From positions 16,272 through 80,271 of the forward strand of contig JAAVTG010000832.1 in the NCBI GenBank assembly GCA_011947345.1: DNA of 64,000 nucleotides. The letters run 5' to 3'. Positions 42,200 to 52,917 of the stretch are shown here, one piece after another. Position 1 is the first letter of the stretch, and every line of letters starts with the position of its first letter. This DNA comes from Phytophthora quininea. Taxonomy: Eukaryota > Oomycota > Peronosporomycetes > Peronosporales > Peronosporaceae. The position numbers and the translations under genes are program-made. The notes under the pieces are model-generated. The model made no database searches. It was not told the origin of the DNA and worked only from the letters and a program-made list of their open reading frames with translations.

Positions 42200-44778
42200 T
42201 CCGAAGTTTCACGACCAGGCGATGGTTCGCAATAGCGACCACCTCGGGATAGCGACCTTCACTGAACCTTTGCCTCGCGTCGCCATTGGTCCATCTCGAC
42301 GCCTTTTATCAGCCAATAGCGGAGGCGACAGTTCGTTGACGGATCTTGGAGAAATCTCCACACCATAATTCACTGTTGTCCGCAGATCAGCAAAAGCCTC
42401 GTAGAAACGATGTGATGGCAGTTGTTGAAGACAATCCACAATCGGTAGTATTTCCGCTCGGACCATGTTATACTTTTCGCACTCAGACACAACCGTGTGC
42501 CCGCAAACTTCATCCTTCTTCAGTCTCACGTACGCGATTCTTTTCTTGATTCCAGCAGGATTGCAGATGAAGGTTGCGTCGCACCCACTCCAGTCAACCG
42601 ACTAACAGACCGAAGATGCTGAATAGTGGAATTAACGCTGGGGACCACATTTCGTGCTGTTGACATGGTCCAGCGAGTTGGAAGTTGCGCAACTTCAAAC
42701 GTATCCGCGCAACGACACGCTGAAAGAACGCTACACAAGTGCTTACATATCAATCTTGTCGACGCAAAAAACAAGCAGTCACACTCAATAACGCCAGCTG
42801 CAGGCCACGAAACCTGAATCTGGCCTCCCTCGGATAACGCGAGCTGGTATCTGTCTGTGTCACCGTCGACAAAGGGATGCCAATTCCAGCTCTTTCCATC
42901 CAATAGATAACGATCCCATTGACCACGGATCAACTTCATCGTAAAGTCACTTAGCACTTCTCCGACTTTCTGAAGTTCACGGGGTAGATCGCACGTCATG
43001 GGGAGCCGAATATCAAACAAAGTCGCAGCTGTCGCCAAACCACGCAAAACGCTGAGTTGATGCTGCAAAAGTACTCGAACGCATCGATCAATGCTGGTTT
43101 TTGGCCAAGCAGTTGCTTCAGCTGATTCCAGCCTGCTTCAACACGATTAGTGTTCGTGTTACCGGCAGAGAAGCACCGTCGGCGACCGTAATTTGCCCAC
43201 ATGCTGCTGCAGCTCATCCAATTCCGTGTGAAATACGCTGCAAACGTAGGCGCGTTCTTCAGCACGCGACGCTCAAAGACCTTCAACCTATTATCGAACT
43301 GCTCTCAGTAGGTACATACATAAGGTCGGCAAATAAGTGCTCGATCTCGCTCCGAAAAATTGGCCTCACGAAGTATTTTTTTGTGCGATCATTCGCTTCA
43401 CGTATCGGAGAGCATGAAACTGACACAAAAGGATCTGCAAAAGTGTCAGTCTCTGCGAATAAGATGTTCCTTTTCGTTGGACGCACCGCGGATTTGGGAA
43501 ACGCTTCGCGCAGAGTCGTCCACTCGGTGAAGTCCTTGTCAATAACTAGACTTTGTAGTTCATTCGATGCTGGGTTGTTCTTGATAAATTAACGCAACAC
43601 AGCGAGCAGTGTTGGCTTCTGCTGGTTGATGCACATGAAGTCCAGCACGGACACTCCCGACCCGTAGCAACCGTAGCAACGAGAGAACCTGAGTGACAAC
43701 GCATTCCTGGTCAAACATATCATTCACAAACTAGGAAAGTTGCGCAACTTCACGGCACTTACCTACGTAAAACCCAATATTGGTGTAGTTATGAGTCCAA
43801 TCAAGCTCGAGAGTATCGTTCCACATGCAAAATATCTCTCGCTGCCCGCTTGTCTGCAAAACAATCCCGACCGTGTGGTCGGATTCACCTTACAAAACTA
43901 GGCATCCATTGGTCTTGTCCGTCACAAATTCTGCCAACACCAATTTCAGCCGATGCTCGGATGTACTCTTTCCAAGTCAAGCATTCATAAGATTGCGAAT
44001 CTGCTGAGAAGATATCGGGATCCCTAGACACGCAACAACGATAAGCTACCCTGACCACACACTCTCAAACGCTGTCCGCACCGGTCTGGTCCGCAACGAA
44101 GTTCGAAATCTGCTTGGTTTCGGTGTTAGTTTGACCGAACGCATCCAACATTGCAAGCACGGAGTCGCTAATTAAGTCCTTGCATTGCTTGAGTGCGGCG
44201 TAAATGGTTTAGTTGGTCACATGATTGTGGATTCTCTCCTGCGATATAACAATACAGTCCAGTCAACACTAACTATAAAACAATCGTGAGTGCCTTTGAC
44301 AAACTTCTTGTGTTCTCTTAATGACCCACTGTCGCTTTAGTGTGTCCTGTGATCTACAGCTCTTCGCACGCTTTGCTGCCCGTGCACTAGGGTCTGTTGC
44401 TCTCACGCATACGACCGCGACACGGAACGAGGCGGAGAACCCGCGGAACCGGTTGCTCTTGACTCGTTTGCCGGTTCCCCGCGACTTCTGTTTGCAACTC
44501 AGCGTACACACATACTTCCTGAATGCGTATCCAAGCTCGGTCGGTACCTGGCGCTCTGGATACTTTGAGCGCTGCTTGTTGTAGTAGCGCGCCGTCTGAC
44601 AGTCTCGCGTCCTATAAACCACCAAATTCTCCCGCTCGTACTGCTCCAAAAATGTGAAAAACTCGGCCCACGTGGAAAACGTCTTGCCCTCAATGCTCGG
44701 AACGACTGCTAGTGGCAAATGAACAGCTACGTTTGGGTGTTTAGAATCTTGACACAGTGAAACTTTGGAATAGAGCAC
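42200..44778 (-). pseudogene. Mutator-like (FAR1/MULE) transposase
   Basis: Order on the minus strand: a FAR1/WRKY-GCM1-like DNA-binding region (44778-44269, with 'FSTWAEFFTFLEQYERENLV', 'CQTARYYNKQRSKYPER', Cys and His ligands), then 'MLDAFGQTNTETKQISNFVA' near 44150. The catalytic-core piece 'LVIDKDFTEWTTLREAFP' lies near 43530, 'NWMSCSSMWANYGRR' and 'NTNTNRVEAGWNQLK' near 43190, and a SWIM zinc finger near 42790-42720 ('IECDCLFFASTRLICKHLC'). The open frames are separated by short gaps that look partly like introns and partly like frameshifts. No terminal inverted repeats could be fixed by eye. Together with the Ulp1-like gene behind it this resembles plant Kaonashi-type MULEs. Confidence 0.75.
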
Positions 44779-45057
44779 TTACCTCGCGTTTCAACCACCG
44801 GCTGAGCTGGGTCAACGTCTTTGTCATCATCACTGCTGCTTCTTGCCTCTGCATCGGGCTCCCGTTTCCTCATGCTGTCGGCTCGATCCATACTTGCGCG
44901 CAAAACACAGCTCCTCGTGCGCAGAAGCCAGTAAAATCCAGAATGAGCATTTTGATCTGCTGGCACGGTCCTTCCCGCGGTCCGGTTAACGAGAAGCCGT
45001 AAAATACATGAAATAAAGTTGCGCACCTTGCATTTGGCAAGGTGTTTTAACGAGTAC

Positions 45058-46739
45058 AGACAACGACGTTGAGACTCGACCCCCATAAAAACTCGACCCC
45101 ATACAGCGGAATTTTATTTTCAAGTCAAGTGTACAAAAACATACAAACCGCTTTTTACCAATCAGATAGAATCTCCAGTTACTGGCCAGCGTGTCTTGCC
45201 GGTTTCGCGCCATTTTCAGTTTTGCTGCTGAAATGAAACCTAAACGCTGCCAGAAGCAATACACTATTAAGGAGCGACGTGAAGCTGTCGAGCAAGCTGC
45301 AGTGCAGGGCTGCAAACCCGCGGCTAGAGCACTCAAAATACCCTTGAGCACACTAAAGGGTTGGAGGAAAAAGAGCAATGTTCTGTTTGAGTTTAAAGGG
45401 GCTCAGACGAGTAGATCTACGAAAGGCCAGGGTGCGAAAAGCAAGATCACCTTCGGACATGACTTAGTCACTTTCATGAAGGACGTGCGTCGCGAAGAAG
45501 AGGTGAGATCAACGAATTTTATTGTTTATATTATTACTGATGTTTTTTTCTAGTACTTGTGTACAGCCAGCATGATAGAGTATATTAAGCTGGAGCATGG
45601 AGCATGGCTGAGTGCTTATCTGGCGACGAAGTAAACTCCAGAGAGCGGAGTAAGCGCTCTTATGCGCTTGTGCCAGCGCTTTGCAGCACGGTAAATTTTT
45701 ATATTTTATTGTAAACTAATTCTAAGGAATTATTTCCGACGTAGACATGGCTTTTCGGTTCAAAAGCCTAGCCACACTAAGAAGGATGAAGGTGATCTGA
45801 TAGAGACGCATCTAAAATTTGCTACCGAATTTTGGGAGGAACATGCAGCCTCCTGACTCTGCAATTTTTAATGTTGACGAGACTGCAATCTATTTCGACA
45901 CGCCCCCCACACACACACACACACACAAAATCTGGGCCATTAAGGGACGTAAAGGCTCCGTCAAGGTGAAGCACGTCCAGAAAAACTCGGGTAGGCTTAC
46001 TGCTGTGCTTACAATCAGAGCGGACGGTAAGTTTTTCTATTAGTTTTTAATATTTTCTGAGCTAATTTTTTACAGGAAAAAAGCTACCTATTCTCTTCAT
46101 ATTGGAGGAATGCCAGGTGGTGCCGTGGAGACCGATGAGCTTCCAACATATCCTGTAGGACATGTGTACACAGTCCAGGAGAATGGCTGGATGGACGCTA
46201 CGGTCTGGCAAACATTCGTAAAGAGTCTACTGAAGTACGAAATCGACGCTCCCTCCGTACTTCTTTTGGATAATTTTGAGTCCCACGTATTGAAAGAAGG
46301 TCAAGATATCGTGGCGGATGAGACGTCTGTCATTGTGTGCCCAGTTCCTCCTAACAGCACGTCCGTGTGCCAACCCCTCGATGTTGGGGTCATGGATCCG
46401 CTGAAAAAGAAACTCGTCGCAGAGTGGCCACGCGATAACGTTGCTGCTACTCGGACTGCCAAGGAAAAGGGCCGTGAGGCAGTGCTGCGTACAATTCGTG
46501 CGTGGGAAGACATATCAAGTGAGTGCGTTGTCCGCAGTTTCGAAAAGGCAATTCCGAAGGAGCCGATCGCTTTAGTGTAGGGCAATATACAAGATTCAGC
46601 AATAGCTTCAATATTGACCAATAGAAATTGAGTTTTGTTTTCGGGTCTTTCGGGGTCGAGTTTCCATGTCATTTGTCCTTTCTCTAACTATATAGCAAGT
46701 CCACGTCGGGGTGGGGTCGAGTTTCACCGTCGTTGTCTG
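45058..46739 (+). mobile_element. Complete pogo-type (Tc1/mariner) element, TA target
   Basis: 1,682-bp element. Left end CAGACAACGACGTTGAGACT and right end, read in reverse complement, CAGACAACGACGGTGAAACT are inverted repeats; they continue into CGACCCC and differ at two positions over 27 bases. TA dinucleotides flank it at 45056-45057 and 46740-46741. It encodes one intron-containing transposase on the plus strand. Confidence 0.94.
45233..46580 (+). CDS. Pogo-like transposase with introns
   Basis: DDE-superfamily transposase of the pogo/Tigger type. The N-terminal helix-turn-helix is 'KRCQKQYTIKERREAVEQAA' and 'ALKIPLSTLKGWRKK'. The catalytic domain has 'FNVDETAIYFDTPP' (first D), 'SVLLLDNFESHVL' (second D) and 'VCQPLDVGVMDPLKKKL' (third acidic region). 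Likely GT-AG introns are 45503-45553 (gtgaga...ttctag), one near 45690 and one at about 46026-46075 (gtaagt...ttacag). The end is TAG 46578-46580. A (AC)n run at about 45905-45927 codes His/Thr repeats inside the domain and may disrupt the fold. A frame change near 46110 is needed for continuity. Confidence 0.75.
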
Positions 46740-46741
46740 TA

Positions 46742-47014
46742 CGCCTGCCCGACACCAGTGCCGATATCAGCACCGCGTCAACAACAGCAGCTACATCATC
46801 TACGACCGCCAACACGAGATCTTCATAATCAACGCCGCGTCATCGCGCCGACTTCATAATCTCCGCCAACGGGTGGCGGAGCGAAGACCTCGGGCGCTGC
46901 CACAGGGCTACCCCGAGGGAGTACTGGTAGACTAACACCAAAACTAATCACTTCGCAATTTGCATTAGCGCGCAAATGGCATACAATTATCGTGTTCATA
47001 TGACCAAGCAAGGA
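46742..47014. other. Repeat-like spacer with an orphan promoter word
   Basis: C-rich sequence loosely similar to 225-330. It contains TCACTTCGCAATTTGC at 46948-46963, which fits the oomycete Inr+FPR pattern although no gene follows on that strand. It could be the promoter of a retroelement or of a lost gene. Confidence 0.4.
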
Positions 47015-48775
47015 AGGAAATTGAATTGATTAACTGTTTAGCGGATTTCTCGTCTTAAGGTGATAAGCTATCTATCCGTGGGAGCAAGGTTCGTGTCGTC
47101 CACATGTGGTGCATGGGTTCCGGGATACTATTTTCTGGCGGAGTAAAGCCAAGTTGTTGCAGCACGCGGACCACAGTAGCGCGGTTGCAATGAAGCTCAT
47201 GTGCGTGTTGGTAGAGGAATTGGTAGTGCTTCTTGAACGAGTTCAGCAGATTGAGAATATTTGGCACTTCAGCTGTCGTTTCCTGGAAATGAATGTCGTT
47301 CCTGAGCCGCCAAGTTTCATGAAACACAATCGCTGCGTAGATCCTCCACAGAAGTATCAGTTCTTTGTGTTCACTTCTCCAGTTCCTACGGAGGTCTTGC
47401 AATCTTGGGAAGAGTAGCAACCTCCAGCTTAGATCGACGCAAAAGAACGTCGACCACCGGCTCCATACTTCGCTCCACATTGGTTCTAATGACGTGCACG
47501 TGAAAAACAGTGTTCTACCGTTTCGATATCCTGGCATTCCGGACGAACGCAGTTTTGGATGGTAGGATTTAGTTCTCTGAGGAAGTATAGTCGTGAACCG
47601 ACTGTGAGGTCTCCAAAGCGCATTCGTACTATCACATCATGAATTACCGGCAGTAGATATCCACGAAGAGAAATCACACTGGACAAGGTTTCATGAATCC
47701 TTTGTCGAGGACACCCCAGGTCTTCCATCGGATTGTAACGAGCTCTTGAGGTCCTCCCGTTCCTGGAGTAGCCGCTAGCTCGTGTGCAGACCCTGCGTTG
47801 GATCCGATGGGCCGTCCGTCACTAACTTCAACACCGGTAACAACTACTGGTCGACAGAGGACCAACTGGGCTCCCTGTGCCGGTGCGTGCCCTGGCCGAC
47901 ACTGCCACCTATTTATTATCCTTTCTCGACAACAACTGTCCTGCCTGCTCTCAACCTTGCAGCCCTTGGCACCTCGCGAAGCGAATTCCCTGCACGCCTG
48001 TCCTTACCACTTGGAACACACTGGCCCCTTACATCGCAGTACGGAGACTCGAAGACACACTGGTCTCCTCCCGTTCGTTCTGTCCACGCTACCACCGTTC
48101 TGCACAGCCACCGCTGGCATCAACAACACCAACCGTCCTTCCTGCCTGCACGTCACCTTGCAGTCCTTGACAGTATCAATCGCCGCAACGCCGGTCACGG
48201 GTCGGTCGACTGTTCCCGCTTCAGCGTCCACCGTCGAGACTACCACCGTCGTTCACTGTTGGCTTCCAACTGCTGCTTCCGTCTGACGTCCACCATTGTC
48301 ACCACCGTCGACGTCCACCGAGTCCTTACATCCGATCTCCACCGACAACTTCCTGCTTGCTGTCGTCGGTTGCCGCACTTCTGTCGTCACCTTCTGCTGC
48401 TTGCCCTTGTCTCTGCCGATTGGAGACTGCCTGTTCTCGTCGCTCAAACCCAACGTGATCTTTACCATCGGTCGCCCCCAAGTCGCAACCGCCCAACAAT
48501 TATTGATTGTCGTTCAGATGCATCTCGGTGTCGCTGCCACCAGGTCTATTACAGGATGGTGCATCAACTCCGCGACTTGCTGAAGAATCACCAATCTTGC
48601 GATCGTAGGTTTTGGAAAATCGCGCAGTTGCTCCTGTTGGCAATGAGCTGCTTAGCTTGGCCCCAAATATCGGTGGTGAATTTTGTGTTTCCGACTCCTG
48701 CATTCCTCCTGCTCCCGGGTGTGGAAGCATACGATGAAATATTCGGCTCATTTGATGGTAGAGCACGAAAATCCA
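47015..48775 (-). mobile_element. LINE copy d, split by a solo LTR
   Basis: Minus-strand copy of the LINE family. The segment 47733-47015 gives 'MEDLGCPRQRIHETLSSVIS' through 'MHHMWTTRT' and the 3' tail. The segment 48775-48554 gives 'FVLYHQMSRIFHRMLPHPG' and continues up to the break. The two join across the inserted LTR at 47734-48553. The element is 5'-truncated at about 48775, with no reverse transcriptase left. DNA identity to copy b is very high in the 3' part. Confidence 0.88.
47734..48553. mobile_element. Solo LTR (820 bp) nested in the LINE
   Basis: Sequence beginning TGTAACGAGC and ending GGTCTATTACA (TG...CA ends with the 5-base inverted repeat TGTAA/TTACA), flanked by a GGAT duplication at 47730-47733 and 48554-48557. 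It interrupts the LINE exactly. Both strands contain Ser/Thr/Pro/His-rich open frames, but these have no domain and are not genes. It is unrelated to the Gypsy LTRs at 33-40 kb. Most simply it is a solo LTR left after LTR-LTR recombination of another family. Confidence 0.85.
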
Positions 48776-49222
48776 ATAGCAAAACAGTGAAGACAATCGC
48801 CTGATAGCGGTACCTTGCAATGGCAAGTAGCAAGTGAGCCTGCCACTCCGAAATGGAGTTATCGTCCGGGTTAACCAACAACTCATTCGTGTTCCTGCGA
48901 TTTGCTGGTCTCATTGTGAGGCGGGCGCGAACAGCTGCGCTAGCCGAAATCTCGGTGTTGTGACTGTTCTTTCAAGACGAGTTCATATTGTACGTCTCCA
49001 CGATTCGGTGGAGTTGTTGCGGTCCTCTACGGTGCAGCAACGTGTTGTGGCTCATAAGCCGATGTGTTCACGCTTCACCTTGGCAAGTCTCGGTGGATCA
49101 CTGCAGCACGACATGAGCGCATACCAGATTTGATGATGGTAAGTAACGCCTATACATGTGCAAGGCGCTCGTATTCTCGGGTGTTCGACGTCCCAAAGCG
49201 CCCCCGTACGTTTGTTTGACAT
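48776..49222. other. Intergenic spacer
   Basis: Between the LINE and the first AA17 gene. No feature recognised apart from the promoter block at its end. Confidence 0.35.
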
Positions 49223-49241
49223 CCTCATTCGCGATTTTGCC
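49223..49241 (+). promoter_or_regulatory. Oomycete Inr+FPR-like core promoter
   Basis: CCTCATTCGCGATTTTGCC, 31 bases before ATG 49273. TCATTC(G) fits the initiator and CGATTTTGCC is close to the FPR. Confidence 0.55.
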
Positions 49242-49272
49242 AGCTCAACTTCAAAGGAAACACGAGAGCGCG

Positions 49273-50398
49273 ATGCTCGCAGGAACCGCTCTACTATCCG
49301 CCGTCATTTTGGCGAGTCTCAACGCTTGCTCGGATGCCCACGGCTACCTGAAGTCACCACCGCCGACGTGGAAGGGAGGATCGCCCAACCCAGGCTGGGT
49401 GACCAACGTCGACAACTACTGGGACATCGGGTCTGGCGGTGACCAGGTGGGCAAGTTCAAGACCATGGCCAAGGAGAAGGGCATGAGCGTGAAGGACGTT
49501 ATCCTAGATATGGTCGGCAGTGATGTCTGTGGTAATACCCTCGCGGACGGAACAGCGCAACCGATTCCGTCCGACGGGAAGGCCAAATGGCTCGGCAATG
49601 GCGGTGGCGGCTACACACACGTGGTATGGTTTCAACAAAACTCTTGATGTTCAAACCGAGATGATAACAATTGTTATTTCTGCTTCAGGGCCCGTGCGAG
49701 ATCTACATCAACAACAAGATGGTGCTCCACAGCGACAACTGCCAGGCTGATTACCCAGGTGGTGACATTGGCTCGACGCAGACGTCGGACATGCCTGTGG
49801 ACTACTCGTCGTGCAGTGGCAAATGCACCATGACGCTGTACTGGCTGGCGTTCCAGAACGAGCAGTGGCAGAGCTACAGTACGTTTGTCGACGCTATAGT
49901 TGGTTTGGCAGACGATTGATTAACACGATGTCCTATTGCACAGTTAACTGCGTTCCGCTCTCTGGGAGTAGTGGATCGACGACGCAGACGCAGGCGTCAA
50001 GCTCGTCTGAAAAGTCTTCATCGAAGAAGACGGAGGCACCTTCGTCGGAGACACAGGCTGAGACCAAGCAGACGGAGGCCCCAGCAGCGGATACTCCAAC
50101 CATGCAATCGACGCCAGCCCCTGCGACGCAGCCAGCCACTCAAGCTCCGTCTCCCCAGCAGAACCAAGCGCCGTCGCCCCAGCAGAACCAAACTCCGTCG
50201 CCTCAGCAAACTCCATCGCCTCAATGGACCCAGGCACCCTCAACGCAGTGGACGCAAGCTCCGTCCAACAAGTGGACCCAAGCACCGTCGACCCAACAGA
50301 CGCCGGCGCCCCAGCAGCAGCAAACGCCATCACCGAATTCGAACCAGCAGCAGACTGAGACGGAGGCGCCGTTTACATTCAGCGAGCTCAACAAGTGA
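49273..50398 (+). CDS. AA17 LPMO, gene 1 of the array (intact)
   Basis: Secreted copper-dependent polysaccharide monooxygenase of CAZy family AA17, an oomycete family shown to cleave pectin (homogalacturonan) during plant infection. The signal peptide (MLAGTALLSAVILASLNACSDA) is followed directly by His, which must be the N-terminal copper ligand; 'GGGGYTH' holds a likely second His. Exons 49273-49623, 49689-49878 and 49944-50398; introns of 65 bp each. All frames join cleanly. Conserved parts: 'YWDIGSGGDQVGKFKTMAKE', 'GPCEIYINNKMVLHSDNC', 'DYSSCSGKC', 'YWLAFQNEQWQSY', 'INCVPL'. The tail exon is a long Pro/Gln/Ser/Thr-rich linker with WTQAPS-type repeats ending 'APFTFSELNK', unlike the KC-RRL tails of most paralogues. 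Confidence 0.93.
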
Positions 50399-51090
50399 GC
50401 GTGTTTGTGGTCGATGCGTCGGAACGTCGAACACCTTTCTCGCCCATGTATGCAGCTGAGTAGTGCCCCACGCTTCGTTTTTCTAAACAAAATGCAAGCA
50501 AGAGAATGTTGAACGAGTAGATCGCGGTGCGTGTTAATTCAGCCAAGTCCTCGGTAGATAGGTTGCAAGTTTCGTGAAAGCATGTTCTTGTGGGGTTGCA
50601 CGACTTGCCCGCTGCCGTAGCGGCTACGACATTCATAATCACGATGTGGTCGCCATATCCACTTGGATATCGTCCAGCCGCGCGCTTTCGCGTTCCCGTA
50701 CTGACCTTTCGAAGTCTCGTAGTTTGAAGGGGATAAATGCATTAGTCCTCAAATATCGGACGAAAAATAATAATATTGCTATCGCATGTAAGGTCTTATC
50801 GTTCCGTCGATGAATCTGCAATGCCGCTGGACAGCGCTTTATAGCCTGCATGTAACTTGGGGCAACCTCGGTTCTCCGCTACAAGAAAATCTCAAGCGGA
50901 TCCACTGATACTGATAGAGAGCAAGCTCTCTATAGTAGGCACCGATGACACCTTCTCGCTACGGCACTACGCTTCATCAACATCCGCTACATCTACTTAC
51001 CAAATTCCCTGCCTCCCTTTGGAATTTGCTTGGCATGTCTGTCAAAGCTGATGGTGCTTATCCGTCGTCTCAATATAACTTTTTAAACAG
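50399..51090. other. Intergenic between gene 1 and an orphan tail
   Basis: No gene seen. It contains a hairpin-like 'ctatagagagc/gctctctatag' word near 50920. The last bases are the 3' splice site of the orphan exon. Confidence 0.35.
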
Positions 51091-51599
51091 TTAACTGCAC
51101 CCCGCTCTCTGGGAGCGGTGGTGGTGGATGAACGACGCAGACGCAGTCGTCGGGGTCCTCGGCGATGCAGACGTCTACGACTCAGTCGTCGCGTTCATCG
51201 TCTCAAGCGTCTTCTGCGACGACAACTGATGCTCCTTCGCCGGCGACGCAGATCCCGACGGCGGACACCCCGACGATGCAGTCGACGCCAGCGCCCGAGG
51301 CTCCATCACCGGCCACTCAGTCGCCCTCAAACCGGCAGACCCAACCACCGTCGGCCGAGCAGACCTAAGTACCTTCAGCCGAGCAAACTCAAGCGCCGTC
51401 GACACAGCAGACGCGAGCCCCATGGACCCAGGCATCGGCAACGCAGTGGACGCAGGCTCGGTCGAATTATTGGAGTCAGGCTCCGTCAAACCAGTGGACT
51501 CAGTCTCCGTGGCTGTCAACGGACTCGAACCAGCAGCAGCAGATCGTGGCGAAGGCTCCATTTACGTTCAGTGAGCTCAGCAACTTGGCCAGTTGGTGA
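51091..51599 (+). pseudogene. Orphan AA17 tail exon
   Basis: Only the third exon of an AA17 gene is present. A good 3' splice site (ttttaaacag) is followed by 'VNCTPLSGSGGGG' and then a stop. The Pro/Gln/Ser-rich repeat tail then continues with several stops and frame changes to 'KAPFTFSELSNLASW' at TGA 51599. It matches the tail of gene 1 (49944-50398), including the unusual 'APFTFSEL' end. The catalytic exons are absent from the 700 bases upstream. A partial duplicate of gene 1 or its ancestor. Confidence 0.85.
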
Positions 51600-52139
51600 T
51601 CGATACATCGGAACATCGAACACCTTCCGCACGCGTGCATGTCGTAATGAGCGATGCTTAATGCTATCGTTTTCGGGAACCAAGGAGTTGAACGACAAGC
51701 AAGCACGAAGTCGAACGTGCCGGTGAGCTGTAAGCTTTCGTGAAGGCATGTCCTATTGGGACCACAAATAGACTTTCCTCGCTCGACATTCACAGTCAGT
51801 GCCATGACCATTTGATTGCCACGGACGGCGAGAAAGCATAATCTCCGACGGAAGGCGGCGCACGCAATCGAAGATGAGGCGGACTGGACTCATAGACGCG
51901 AAAGACAACACGCTCCTTCTCCTCCAATCTCTATCGTAACGAGGGGAAGATACAGATTGAAAACCAGCTCAGGGCCACAGTTGCCGCCTGCAAATTGATC
52001 ATAACTCATCCCGGGGTCTCGAGGTTACCGTACTGTCTTAGTCCTTGGCGACGTTTAGTCTTTGGCGACAAGCCAATCTGACCAATGACAGGGTCAAAAA
52101 ATAACAGAGGGAAGTCCAAAAGGCGCGCTAATTTTAGCG
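51600..52139. other. Intergenic with duplicated 14-bp word
   Basis: Contains a direct repeat, 'agtccttggcgac' and 'agtctttggcgac' (about 52037-52068), which may be the terminal region of the transposon remnant that follows. No gene. Confidence 0.35.
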
Positions 52140-52550
52140 ATGGCAGCCGCTAATTCACACCTCATCGAAACTGGAGCAACGATGGCTAGGCCGTCGCTGA
52201 AAAATGTCAGGAAGAAGCGCAAGCAATGCAAGAGGGTATCTGTTCAGCATCGCCACAAACAAAACATTCTTGTTTATTTGGATGGCGGGCACACGATGGG
52301 TGAGGCGTTGCAACATTTTTACAGCGGACTAACAGGCCAAGAGCGCCGAAGACAGCAGCAACTGCTGTCTAAGTGGTGTAGGAACAGGAAAAAATGGCCT
52401 TCTTGCGGGCGCTTCTCCTTCAACGAACATCGGCTCCGACCAGCTCCATCCGGCTCGTGCGTCGTGAGCGCGCAGGTGGCACGTGCAGATAGCGTGCGAC
52501 CTCAGGTCGCCGACCTGACCTGCTCTCGAGCGTCTAAAAGAATGAACTAA
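52140..52550 (+). pseudogene. Orphan transposase DNA-binding domain
   Basis: 136-codon frame whose central part ('SVQHRHKQNILVYLDGGHTM' followed by 'LLSKWCRNRKKW') looks like the CENP-B/pogo-type helix-turn-helix found at the start of many oomycete transposases. The sequence after about residue 85 is unrelated and no catalytic domain follows. Probably the leftover 5' end of a DNA transposon. Confidence 0.4.
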
Positions 52551-52917
52551 ATCGCTGTTCTGATCTCAGTAAATCTTGCGATTTGTAGCATATTTCGTAA
52601 CTCACACAGTTTGTCCTTTGACGCCGAGGACTAAGTCGATACGGTTGTCGCTCTCCACTTCCTTTGACGTCGTGACGACGACCATCGCTCCGCAAAGTGC
52701 TACAGTATAATAGACGGCCCGCTGCAGATCATTACTCGGCGCTTCCGGAAGCCCAGCTGGGCGATTTCGCAGACACCTTTACGACAGACGGTCGCACACC
52801 GAAGAGAACCTCTCGCTGTATGAACTGCACTATTACAGTGTAAATCTCTGCTGGCGCCAAGTGCTCGCTCACTCACTTTTAGTTTCGTTTAGTTGGTGCC
52901 AACACACTTTTGACGAG
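52551..52917. other. Promoter region of AA17 gene 2
   Basis: 5' flank. 'CTCACTCACTTTTAGTTT' about 35-50 bases before ATG 52918 is initiator-like. Nothing else recognised. Confidence 0.35.

Noticed and set aside
47734..48553. Considered as a DNA transposon because of its TGTAA/TTACA ends
   Set aside because: TG...CA ends with a 4-bp duplication and 820-bp length fit a solo LTR better; the inverted ends are only five bases long. Kept as a solo LTR with the alternative noted.
47782..48804. A 340-codon Ser/Thr/His-rich plus-strand frame
   Set aside because: It lies mostly inside the solo LTR and runs out into the LINE; composition is low-complexity and no motif is present.
49944..50398. Pro/Gln repeat tail considered as a separate gene
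   Set aside because: It begins with a splice acceptor and the conserved 'INCVPL', continuing the AA17 reading frame.
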